The notes under the pieces: model-generated
The model's database searches: none
Told to the model about the DNA's origin: nothing
Seen by the model: only the letters and a program-made list of their open reading frames with translations
Translations under genes and position numbers: made by a program
NCBI RefSeq assembly: GCF_019774615.1
Contig: NZ_CP081496.1
Span: 186,001 to 250,000 of the forward strand
Reading direction: 5' to 3'
DNA length: 64,000 nucleotides
Source: Streptomyces sp. BHT-5-2
GTDB lineage: Bacteria; Actinomycetota; Actinomycetes; Streptomycetales; Streptomycetaceae
Shown: positions 19,797 to 27,704 of the stretch, one piece after another
Position numbering within the stretch: position 1 is the stretch's first letter
Layout: each line of letters starts with the position of its first letter

Positions 19797-21026
19797 TTGA
19801 CGACCAGGAGGAACGGGCCCATCGGACACGCAGACACCCTGATCGCCATGGGCGGTGCCTTCCTCGCCGCCGCCGTCCTCGCCCGCCTCGGCGGCCGCAT
19901 CGGACTCCCGACCATCCCCCTGTTCATCCTGGCCGGAATCCTGCTCGGCCCGCACACCCCCGGCATCGTGCTGGTCGCCGACCCGCACGACCTGGAGATG
20001 CTCTCCCTCCTCGGCCTGGTGCTGCTGCTCTTCTACCTTGGCCTGGAATTCCATGTGGACGACCTCAAGACGGGCGGCCGCCGGATGGCGCTGGCCGGCG
20101 GCGCGTATCTGACGCTGAACGTCGGCGCCGGCCTCGGCTTCGGCTTCGCGCTCGGCTGGGGCACCTCCGAGGCGCTGGTGCTCGCCGGGGTGCTGGGCAT
20201 CTCGTCGTCCGCGATCGTCACCAAGGTGCTGGTCGACACCGGGCGGTTGGGCAACCCGGAGACCAAGCCGATCCTCGGCATCATCGTCGTCGAGGACATC
20301 TTCCTGGCCCTGTACCTGGCCGCGCTGCAGCCGGTGCTCTCCGGGGCCGACTCGCTCGCCTCGGCGGCGCCGGCCGCCGGGAAGGCGTTCGGCTTCCTGC
20401 TGCTGCTCGCCGCCGCGGCCCGCTGGGGCACCCGCGTGGTCGGCCGGCTGATCGCCACCAAGGACAACGAACTGCTGGTGATCTCCTTCCTGGGTGCCGC
20501 CGTGCTGGTCGCCGGGATCTCCGAGTGGTTCGGTGTCGCGGACGCCATCGGGGCGTTCATGGTGGGCCTGATGCTCGGCGGGACGCGGTCCGGGCCGCGG
20601 ATCCGGAAGCTGGTGCATCCGCTGCGGGACGCGTTCGGGGCGATCTTCTTCTTCGCGTTCGGGCTCTCCATCGACCCCGGCGACCTGCCGAGCGTCGTGT
20701 GGCCGGTGCTGATCGCGGTGGCGCTGACGCTGCTGATGAACGTCCTGGCGGGGATGACCGCGGCCCGGATCTACGGCTTCGGGCCGGGCCCGGCCGCGAA
20801 CATCGCCACCGCGCTGCTGGCCCGCGGCGAGTTCGCGCTGATCCTGGCGACGATGGCGGCGGGCGCCGGACTCGACGAGCGGCTGGCGCCGTTCATCGCC
20901 GGCTATGTGCTCGTCCTGGCCGTCCTCGGCCCGCTGGCCGCCGGCCGCTCCGGGCTGCTGGCCCGGGTGCTGCCGAGCGGCCGCACGGGGCGGGTCGCGG
21001 AGCCGGAGCCGGTCGGCCGCGCCTAG
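19797..21026 (+). CDS. Cation:proton antiporter, CPA2 (KefB-type) family
   Basis: Integral membrane exchanger, probably K+ or Na+ for H+. Up to 409 residues with about 12 helices. Typical CPA2 stretches are RLGGRIGLPTIPLFILAGILLGP at the N-terminus, FYLGLEFHVDDL, and GVLGISSSAIVTKVL. No C-terminal RCK/TrkA-N domain is present, so gating would need a separate subunit. Start is uncertain: TTG 19797 gives the open frame, but AGGAGGA at 19806-19812 sits exactly 8 nt before an ATC codon (19821), and the first downstream ATG is at 19848. Confidence 0.88.
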   Translation: MTTRRNGPIGHADTLIAMGGAFLAAAVLARLGGRIGLPTIPLFILAGILLGPHTPGIVLVADPHDLEMLSLLGLVLLLFYLGLEFHVDDLKTGGRRMALAGGAYLTLNVGAGLGFGFALGWGTSEALVLAGVLGISSSAIVTKVLVDTGRLGNPETKPILGIIVVEDIFLALYLAALQPVLSGADSLASAAPAAGKAFGFLLLLAAAARWGTRVVGRLIATKDNELLVISFLGAAVLVAGISEWFGVADAIGAFMVGLMLGGTRSGPRIRKLVHPLRDAFGAIFFFAFGLSIDPGDLPSVVWPVLIAVALTLLMNVLAGMTAARIYGFGPGPAANIATALLARGEFALILATMAAGAGLDERLAPFIAGYVLVLAVLGPLAAGRSGLLARVLPSGRTGRVAEPEPVGRA

Positions 21027-21059
21027 GGATCACCGGGGGATCGGCCGCCCAGGTGGAGC

Positions 21060-22205
21060 TCAGCCGTCCCGGCAGATGAGCAGCAGCGCCCGGTCGTCGT
21101 TGACGTCCTTGGCGACCGCCTCGATCAGATGCCAGGCGGCGCCGGCGAAGCCGCTGTGCACATAGCGCTCGGCCTCGCCGGTCAGCCGGTCCATGCCCTC
21201 GGCGATGTCGCGGTCGGCGGCCTCCACCAGGCCGTCGGTGAACAGCATCAGCACGTCGCCGGGGCGCAGCGTCCCCTTGACCGGGTCGAACTGGGCGCCG
21301 TCGTAGACCCCGAGCAGCGGGCCCTCCCCCGCCTTCTCCTCCCAGCGGCCGGTGCCCGCACTGAGCTGGAGGCCGGGGAGATGGCCCGCGGAGAACAGCT
21401 CGTAGTCCCCGGACTCCAGGTCCAGGACGAGGTGGACGGAGGTGGCGAAGCCCTCGTCCCAGTCCTGGCGGAGCAGATAGCCGTTGGCGGCCGGCAGGAA
21501 GCCGTGCGGCGGCAGCGAGCCCAGCAGGCCGCCGAAGGCGCCGGAGAGCAGCAGCGCCCGGGACGCCGCGTCCATGCCCTTGCCGGAGACGTCGGTGAGC
21601 ACGACCTCCAGGATGTTGCCGCCCTGGGTGCGGGAGGCCACCACGAAGTCGCCGGAGAAGGACTGGCCGCCGGCCGGGCGGAGCGCCATCTCGTGGTGCC
21701 AGCCCTTGGGAAGCTTGGGCAGCGTGCTCTGCACCCGGATCCGTTCCCGCAGGTCGAAGAGCATGGTGCCGCCGCGCCGCCAGGGCACCCCGACCCGGCT
21801 GCGGAACTGCGCCACCAGCAGCCCGGAGAGCCCGACCGCGGCGACCACCAGGACCGTGCCCGGGGTGATCCGGTCCCGCCCCTCGTCGTACGGGCCGAAC
21901 AGCGCCGCCTCGACGATCAGTGCGGCGGCCGAGGCGGCGTACAGGACGAGGAGGTTGGCCGGCCGCAGCAGCAGCCCGCCGGCGATGACCGGGAGGACCA
22001 GCGCGGTCGGCGCGATCCACTCCGGGTGCCAGAGGGTGCCCAGGGCGATGGCCGGGACGGCGGCGAGCAGGGCGGCCAGCGCGAGCCAGTCGGAGCCGTC
22101 GCCGCGGAAGTAGTCGACACCGGCCTTGCGCATGCCGATGCGGGTCCGGTGCAGCCGTTTGTGCATCCGGGCCCTCAGGCTTTCCGCTCCCGCGCCGCGT
22201 GTCAT
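21060..22205 (-). CDS. Membrane-bound PP2C/SpoIIE-type serine phosphatase
   Basis: A 381-residue protein with four to five helices in residues 40-140, then a SpoIIE-type PP2C domain (about 190-381). Metal-binding motifs are visible: SGDFVVAS, LTDVSGKGMDAA, and LFTDGLVEAADRD, ending NDDRALLLI. Such phosphatases dephosphorylate anti-anti-sigma factors; no sigma, anti-sigma or STAS gene is adjacent. The sensory signal presumably acts through the membrane domain. Convergent with the antiporter, 33 bp between stops. Confidence 0.9.
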   Translation of the reverse strand: MTRGAGAESLRARMHKRLHRTRIGMRKAGVDYFRGDGSDWLALAALLAAVPAIALGTLWHPEWIAPTALVLPVIAGGLLLRPANLLVLYAASAAALIVEAALFGPYDEGRDRITPGTVLVVAAVGLSGLLVAQFRSRVGVPWRRGGTMLFDLRERIRVQSTLPKLPKGWHHEMALRPAGGQSFSGDFVVASRTQGGNILEVVLTDVSGKGMDAASRALLLSGAFGGLLGSLPPHGFLPAANGYLLRQDWDEGFATSVHLVLDLESGDYELFSAGHLPGLQLSAGTGRWEEKAGEGPLLGVYDGAQFDPVKGTLRPGDVLMLFTDGLVEAADRDIAEGMDRLTGEAERYVHSGFAGAAWHLIEAVAKDVNDDRALLLICRDG

Positions 22206-22332
22206 TGTTCTGGGACCTTATCCACCCGTTCGGCGGCGCGTCGATTCGCCGCACGTCACTCCGGGGAATTGCCGGGAATCCGCGTTCGAAATACGGTCGC
22301 GCGGCCGGAGGACCGGCTGCTACGGATGGCTC

Positions 22333-23562
22333 ATGACGACAGAGTTGCGGCCGTTGTGCGAGAGCGACTGGGATGCCTGGTACGACAGGCTGGACGTGGC
22401 GTTCGGCGGGGTGCCGGACGGGCCGGAGAGGCGCGCGTGGTGGCGTGCGATCACCGAGGTCGAGCGGGCCTTCGGGGTGTGGGACGGCGACGGGATCGTC
22501 GGCACCGGCGGATCGTTCTCGTTCGGACTAACCGTGCCCGGTGGAAACGAACTCCCGGTCGCCGGCGTCACGTTGATCAGTGTGCAGCCGACCCACCGGC
22601 GGCGCGGGCTGCTGCGCTCGATGATGCGGCATCAGCTGACGGACGTGCACGAGCGCGGGGAGGCGCTGGCGGCGCTGACCGCCACGGAGCCGGCGATCTA
22701 CGGGCGGTTCGGCTACGGCCCGGCCACCCAGGCGATGTCGATGACCGTGGACACCGTGCGGCTGGCCGCCCCGGACCTGCCGGGCGTGGACGGCGTCCGG
22801 CTGCGGCTGGTGGACCCGGAGGCGTCGGTGGCGGAGTGCGAGCGGGTCTACGGGCAGCTGGTGCCGACCCGGCCCGGGATGCTGGCGCGCCGCCCCCACT
22901 GGGAACGGCAGCACGTGCTCGACCCGGAGAGCGAGCGGGACGGCGCCGGTCAACTCCAGTGCGTGCTGGCCGAGGTGGACGGCGAGGTGCGGGGCTACGC
23001 CCGGTACGCCGTCAAGCCCGACTGGGACCACACCGGGCCGCGCGGGGCGGTGCTGGTGCGCCAGATCGACGCGCTGGACCCGGTGACCTACGCGGCGCTG
23101 TGGCGCTATCTGTTCGGGATCGACCTGACCACGTCGGTGGTGGCGCGCGGCCGGCCGCTGGACGACCCACTGCCGCACCTGGTCGCCGACCAGCGGCGCT
23201 GTGCGATCAGGATGCAGGAGCAGCTGTTCGTCCGGCCGGTGGACGTCGGGGCGGCGCTGGGGGCCCGGACGTACCGGGCGCCGGTGGAGGTGGTGCTGGA
23301 GGTCGCCGACGACTTCTGTCCGTGGAACGCGGGGCGTTGGCGGCTGTCCGGCGACGAGCAGGGCGCGGTTTGCGAGCGGACCACCGAACCGGCCGAACTC
23401 GCGCTGTCCGTAAGGGAGTTGGGCTCCGCCTACCTGGGCGGGTTCGCGCTGTCGACGCTGGCCGGGGCCGGGCGGGTGCGGGAGCTGCGGCCGGGTGCGC
23501 TGGCGGCGGCGTCGCTGGCGTTCGGGTCGGACGTGGCGCCGTGGCTGCCGCACGGCTTCTGA
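22333..23562 (+). CDS. Eis-like GNAT N-acetyltransferase
   Basis: A 409-residue protein from ATG 22333. It matches the Eis organisation: an N-terminal GNAT domain with acetyl-CoA loop QPTHRRRGLLRSMM (about 85-98), a second GNAT-like domain and a C-terminal SCP2-like domain. Eis relatives acetylate amines such as lysines and aminoglycosides; the substrate here is unknown. The open frame continues upstream but those residues belong to the divergent phosphatase promoter region. Convergent with the DNA glycosylase gene. Confidence 0.88.
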   Translation: MTTELRPLCESDWDAWYDRLDVAFGGVPDGPERRAWWRAITEVERAFGVWDGDGIVGTGGSFSFGLTVPGGNELPVAGVTLISVQPTHRRRGLLRSMMRHQLTDVHERGEALAALTATEPAIYGRFGYGPATQAMSMTVDTVRLAAPDLPGVDGVRLRLVDPEASVAECERVYGQLVPTRPGMLARRPHWERQHVLDPESERDGAGQLQCVLAEVDGEVRGYARYAVKPDWDHTGPRGAVLVRQIDALDPVTYAALWRYLFGIDLTTSVVARGRPLDDPLPHLVADQRRCAIRMQEQLFVRPVDVGAALGARTYRAPVEVVLEVADDFCPWNAGRWRLSGDEQGAVCERTTEPAELALSVRELGSAYLGGFALSTLAGAGRVRELRPGALAAASLAFGSDVAPWLPHGF

Positions 23563-23590
23563 CGCCTGCCGGCGCCGCCCTCGGCGGCCC

Positions 23591-24412
23591 TCAGGGGCGG
23601 GCGGCGGGCGGCTGGCAGCGGGGGCACCAGAAGAGGTTGCGGGCGGCGAGGCCGGCGGTGCGGATCTCGCTGCCGCAGATGTGGCAGGGGGCGCCGGTGC
23701 GCCGGTAGACGTAGACCTCGCCGCCGTGGTCGTCGACCCGGGGCGGGCGGCCCATGGCCTCCGGGGTGTGCTCGGGGCGGACGGTGTCGATCCGGTTGTT
23801 CCGCACGCCCTCCCGCATCAGGGCGACGAGGTCGGCCCAGACCGCGTCCCACTGGTCGCGGCGCAGGGCGCGGCCGGGGAGGTAGGGGTCGATGCCGTGC
23901 CGGAAGAGGACCTCGGCGCGGTAGACGTTGCCGACGCCGGCGATCACCTTCTGGTCGAGCAGCAGCGCCGCGACGGTGGTGCGGCTGCGGGCGATCCGTC
24001 GCCAGGCCAGCTCGCCGTCGTCCTCCGGCCGCAGCGGGTCGGGGCCCAGCCGGTCGTGTATCGCCTGCTTCTCGGCGTCGGTGATCAGCGCGCAGGCGGT
24101 GGGGCCGCGCAGGTCGGCGTGGTGGTCGGCGCCGACCAGTCGCAGCCGGACGGTGTCGGTGGGCGGCGGGGGCGGGGCGCCGCCGAAGCCGAGCTTGCCG
24201 AAGAGGCCGAGGTGGATGTGGACCCAGCGGTCGGGGCCGAAGCCGAGGAAGAGGTGCTTGCCGTGGGCCTCGGCGCTCTCCATGACCTGGGCGTCGATGA
24301 GGGCGGCACCGTCGGCGAACTTGCCTTGCGGGCTGGTCGCCCGGATTGCTACGCCCTCGAAGCGTTCGCGGTGGTCCGCGGCCAGGCGGTGGATGGTGTG
24401 CCCCTCGGGCAT
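23591..24412 (-). CDS. Fpg/Nei-family DNA glycosylase, AP lyase (Nei2-like)
   Basis: Excises oxidised bases and nicks the backbone. The 273-residue protein starts MPEGHT, where Pro2 is the catalytic nucleophile and Glu3 its partner once Met is removed. The helix-two-turn-helix has VIAGVGNVYRAEVL. A C-terminal zinc finger is CHICGS...WCPRCQ, with all four cysteines present. PEGHT rather than PELPE points to endonuclease VIII (Nei) rather than Fpg. It sits downstream of rpiB on the same strand, separated by a hairpin. Confidence 0.92.
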   Translation of the reverse strand: MPEGHTIHRLAADHRERFEGVAIRATSPQGKFADGAALIDAQVMESAEAHGKHLFLGFGPDRWVHIHLGLFGKLGFGGAPPPPPTDTVRLRLVGADHHADLRGPTACALITDAEKQAIHDRLGPDPLRPEDDGELAWRRIARSRTTVAALLLDQKVIAGVGNVYRAEVLFRHGIDPYLPGRALRRDQWDAVWADLVALMREGVRNNRIDTVRPEHTPEAMGRPPRVDDHGGEVYVYRRTGAPCHICGSEIRTAGLAARNLFWCPRCQPPAARP

Positions 24413-24474
24413 GGGGGTCGTGTCCTCCGGACGGTTTCGTTGCCGGGTGCGGCCCGGTGGCCGGCTTGTGCCCG

Positions 24475-24506
24475 CCCTCCCCCGCGCCGTTCAGGCGTGG
24501 GGGAGG
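24475..24506. terminator. Hairpin between nei-like gene and rpiB
   Basis: Inverted repeat CCTCCCCCGCGCC / GGCGTGGGGGAGG around GTTCA, one G-T wobble. It resembles a small palindromic element I recall as common in Streptomyces intergenic regions, and lies 33 bp past the rpiB stop. Confidence 0.65.
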
Positions 24507-24538
24507 AACGACTGCCCACAAAACCGGCGGCAGCGGGT

Positions 24539-25027
24539 TCAGTCCTGCTGGGGGTGGTGGGCCGGGATCGGGGGGAGTTCGCCGGTGGTCTCGTAGCGGG
24601 AGAGCATCTCGATGCGGCGAGTGTGCCGCTCCTCGCCGGAGTACGGGGTGGCGAGGAAGACCTCGACGAAGCGGGTGGCCTCGTCCACGGTGTGCATCCG
24701 GCCGCCGACGGAGATCACGTTGGCGTTGTTGTGCTCGCGGCCGAGCTTGGCGGTCTCCTCGCTCCAGGCGAGCGCGGCGCGGACGCCCTTGACCTTGTTG
24801 GCAGCGATCTGCTCGCCGTTGCCGGAGCCGCCGATCACGATGCCGAGGCCGTCCGGGTCACCGGCGGTCCGCTCCGCGGCACGCAGGCAGAACGGCGGGT
24901 AGTCGTCCTGGGCGTCGTAGATGTGCGGGCCGCAGTCGACGGGCTCGTGGCCGTTGGCCTTGAGCCAGTCCACGAGGTGGTTCTTGAGGTCGAAGCCGGC
25001 ATGATCGGAGCCGATGTACACGCGCAT
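24539..25027 (-). CDS. rpiB: Ribose-5-phosphate isomerase B
   Basis: Interconverts ribose 5-phosphate and ribulose 5-phosphate in the pentose phosphate pathway. Start is ATG 25027 (MRVYIGSDHAG), 162 residues. The phosphate-binding GSDHAG is at 6-11, and GGSGNGEQIAANK (67-79) carries Glu72, the catalytic base of actinobacterial RpiB, in place of the Cys found in the E. coli type. The longer open frame upstream includes the divergent permease promoter region and should not be used. Confidence 0.94.
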   Translation of the reverse strand: MRVYIGSDHAGFDLKNHLVDWLKANGHEPVDCGPHIYDAQDDYPPFCLRAAERTAGDPDGLGIVIGGSGNGEQIAANKVKGVRAALAWSEETAKLGREHNNANVISVGGRMHTVDEATRFVEVFLATPYSGEERHTRRIEMLSRYETTGELPPIPAHHPQQD

Positions 25028-25215
25028 GGCATGAGTGTGGCATGCCGTTCCCGGGGTAGACGCCACCGGGGCGCGGCCCGTCTCCTCGCCGCGGCCCCAG
25101 CACTTCAGGCAACTCGCCAGTAACGACAACGATCCGGATTCGGCTCTTCCAAACGGTCGTTAACAACGTTCTAATGCCTGGGTTCGACACCGAGAACCAC
25201 CGAAGGACGGTGCAC

Positions 25216-26682
25216 ATGGGCGCGCACCCGCCTACTCCCCCCGCGGTACCCACCGCCGGTCACCCCGGCGACGGCTCCGCGAACCGGTCGCCCGAAGGGC
25301 TCCAGGCCGGCCTCAAGAACCGCCATCTGTCCATGATCGCCATTGGCGGGGTGATCGGCGCCGGCCTGTTCGTCGGATCCGGAGCCGGCATCAACGCCGC
25401 CGGCCCGGGGATCCTCCTCTCGTACGCGCTGACCGGCCTGCTGGTCGTGCTGGTGATGCGGATGCTGGGCGAGATGGCCGCGGCCTCCCCCACCTCCGGA
25501 TCGTTCTCCGCCTACGCGGACCGGGCCCTGGGCCGCTGGGCCGGCTTCACCATCGGCTGGCTGTACTGGTTCTTCTGGTCGGTGGTGCTGGCGGTCGAGG
25601 CGACCGCGGCGGCGGGGATCCTCACCGGCTGGATACCGGCGGTGCCCCAGTGGGCCTGGGCGCTGCTGGTGATGATCGTGCTGACCGGTACGAACCTGGT
25701 GTCGGTGAGCTCGTTCGGCGAGTTCGAGTTCTGGTTCGCCGGGATCAAGGTCGTGGCGATCGTGGTCTTCATCGTGGTCGGGGCGCTGGCGATCTTCGGG
25801 CTGCCGCCGGGGCACCACGCGGTGGGCACCGCGAACCTGCTGGGACACGGCGGATTCCTGCCGAAGGGACCGGGCGCGATCCTCTCCGGGATGCTGCTGG
25901 TGGTCTTCTCGTTCATGGGCAGCGAGATCGTCACGCTGGCGGCGAGCGAGTCGCCGAACCCGGTGATGGCCGTCCGCAAGGCCGTCAACAGCGTGATCTG
26001 GCGGATCGCGCTGTTCTACATCGGGTCGATCGCGGTGATCGTGACGCTGCTGCCGTGGGACAGCAACGCGGTGACCAAGAGCCCGTACGTGGCGGTGCTG
26101 GAGTCGCTGAAGATCCCGTACGCGGGCACGGTGATGGACGTGGTCGTGCTGACCGCGGTGCTGTCCTGCCTGAACTCCGGTCTCTACACGGCGTCCCGGA
26201 TGGCGTTCTCGCTCGGTGAGCGCGGCGACGCGCCGAAGGCGTTCGCGACGGTCAACAAGGGCGGCGTCCCGGCGGTGGCGATCTGGGCGTCGGTGGCCTT
26301 CGGCTTCATCGCGACGATCTTCAGCTACACCTCGAAGGACACCATCTTCGAGTTCCTGCTGAACTCCTCGGGCGCGGTGGCGCTCTTCGTCTGGCTGGTG
26401 ATCTGCGTCTCGCAGCTGCGGATGCGCCGGACCATCGAGCGGGAGACGCCGGAGCGGCTGACGGTGCGGATGTGGCTGTACCCGTGGCTGACCTACGCCA
26501 CCATCGCGCTGATCCTCTTCGTCGTGGGCTACATGTTCTACGACGACAGCGGCCGCAAGCAGATGGTGCTGTCGGTGGTGGCGGCCGCGGTGGTGCTGGT
26601 CGCCGGGCTGATCCTGCAGAAGAAGCGCCCGCGCGAGGTGCCGGAGCCGGCGGCGGCCGTGCGGGCGCCCGAGCAGGCGTAG
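25216..26682 (+). CDS. Amino-acid permease, APC superfamily (paralogue 1)
   Basis: Proton-coupled amino-acid importer of the AAT family (GabP/CycA/AnsP-like). I start it at ATG 25216 with GAAGGAC 7 nt upstream, 488 residues; ATG 25174 is possible. Twelve helices are predicted. Signature stretches are LSMIAIGGVIGAGLFVGSG near residue 40 and FGEFEFWFAGIKV. It is the first of three similar permeases within 6 kb. The upstream 188-bp divergent region contains AACGGTCGTT, a short palindrome near the promoter. Confidence 0.92.
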   Translation: MGAHPPTPPAVPTAGHPGDGSANRSPEGLQAGLKNRHLSMIAIGGVIGAGLFVGSGAGINAAGPGILLSYALTGLLVVLVMRMLGEMAAASPTSGSFSAYADRALGRWAGFTIGWLYWFFWSVVLAVEATAAAGILTGWIPAVPQWAWALLVMIVLTGTNLVSVSSFGEFEFWFAGIKVVAIVVFIVVGALAIFGLPPGHHAVGTANLLGHGGFLPKGPGAILSGMLLVVFSFMGSEIVTLAASESPNPVMAVRKAVNSVIWRIALFYIGSIAVIVTLLPWDSNAVTKSPYVAVLESLKIPYAGTVMDVVVLTAVLSCLNSGLYTASRMAFSLGERGDAPKAFATVNKGGVPAVAIWASVAFGFIATIFSYTSKDTIFEFLLNSSGAVALFVWLVICVSQLRMRRTIERETPERLTVRMWLYPWLTYATIALILFVVGYMFYDDSGRKQMVLSVVAAAVVLVAGLILQKKRPREVPEPAAAVRAPEQA

Positions 26683-26705
26683 CCGCCCCGGGCCGAACGC
26701 AAGGC

Positions 26706-26742
26706 GGCGGGGCCCGCACCCCTCCCGGGTGCGGGCCCCGCC
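26706..26742. terminator. Bidirectional terminator between permease 1 and bioY
   Basis: Perfect 16-bp stem (26706-26721 with 26727-26742), 5-nt loop, between convergent genes. Confidence 0.9.
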
Positions 26743-26759
26743 GTCGTCGCCGCGGGTGC

Positions 26760-27359
26760 TCAGCCCCGGCGCCCGGCCAGCTTCCAGGCGGTGGGCAGCG
26801 CGCCGGTCGCCAGGGCGATCTTGAGGGCGTCGCCGATCAGGAACGGCACCATGCCGACGGCGACCGCCCGGCCGAGCGACATGTGCAGGGTGAGCGCGAG
26901 GTAGGGGACGCCGACGGCGTAGATCACGGCGTTGCCGGCGGCCATCGTGGCGACGGTGCGCAGCGCCCCGCGGTCGCCGCCGCGGCGGGCCAGCGCGCCC
27001 ACGGCGGTGGCGGCGAGCAGCATGCCGAGGACGTAGCCGAAGGTGGCGCCGCCGGCACCCGAGGCGCCACCCGCGAACCACGGCACGCCGGCGATGCCCG
27101 CCACGGCGTAGAGCGCCAGCGACAGCAGGCCGCGGCGGGCGCCGAGCGAGGCGCCCACGAGGAGGGCGGCGAAGGTCTGGCCGGTGACCGGGACCGGGGA
27201 GCCGGGGACCGGGACCGCGATCTGGGCCGCCAGGCCGGTGATCACGGCGCCGCCGGCGACCAGCGCGGCGTCGCGGACGCGGGCGCGGGTGGCGGTGGCG
27301 GCCGGCAGCAGGTCGGCGAGGACGGCTCCGGGCCGGAGGGTGGGGGCGGCTGTGCTCAT
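26760..27359 (-). CDS. bioY: Biotin transporter substrate-binding subunit BioY
   Basis: S-component of an ECF-type biotin importer. The 199-residue protein has six hydrophobic helices and the conserved AAQIAVPVPGSPVPVTGQTF region, which in BioY forms the biotin-binding loop, and GVPWFAGG. No bioM or bioN gene is adjacent, so it either functions alone or uses ECF components from elsewhere. It lies between amino-acid permeases 1 and 2, convergent with the first and divergent from the second. Confidence 0.93.
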   Translation of the reverse strand: MSTAAPTLRPGAVLADLLPAATATRARVRDAALVAGGAVITGLAAQIAVPVPGSPVPVTGQTFAALLVGASLGARRGLLSLALYAVAGIAGVPWFAGGASGAGGATFGYVLGMLLAATAVGALARRGGDRGALRTVATMAAGNAVIYAVGVPYLALTLHMSLGRAVAVGMVPFLIGDALKIALATGALPTAWKLAGRRG

Positions 27360-27704
27360 CAGGGGACTCCGCGGGTGTGAGGGGACCGTCCGGGGCGGAC
27401 GGTCCGGCGGGACGTGATGACGTTAGTTCAGGGGGGCGGCGGAGATCACGCGCGAGCGGTGACAAAGCCGCACCGGCCCGCTTGGGGAGTTCCGGACAAC
27501 GGCCGGAATGCCGGAGCCCGCCGGGGCGCGGGGCGTCTTCGCAGGTCACGTGATGCTCGTCACGGAAGGGGCGGTGGTGCGGGGCCGGTTTTGTGGTAGT
27601 CGGTCCCGGGCGGGGAGACTGGGACGGCCTCCGCGGTCACCTGTGGAGTTCCCCCGGACCGGGCGGCGATCCCGCCCTTGCGCCCCTTGCGAGAGTACGA
27701 GCCG

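Noticed and set aside
24475-24506. Insertion sequence remnant
   Set aside because: Only a short hairpin; no transposase, target duplication or longer terminal repeats.
27360-27420. Biotin-related riboswitch or BirA operator before bioY
   Set aside because: No palindrome of the expected kind seen in the short leader.
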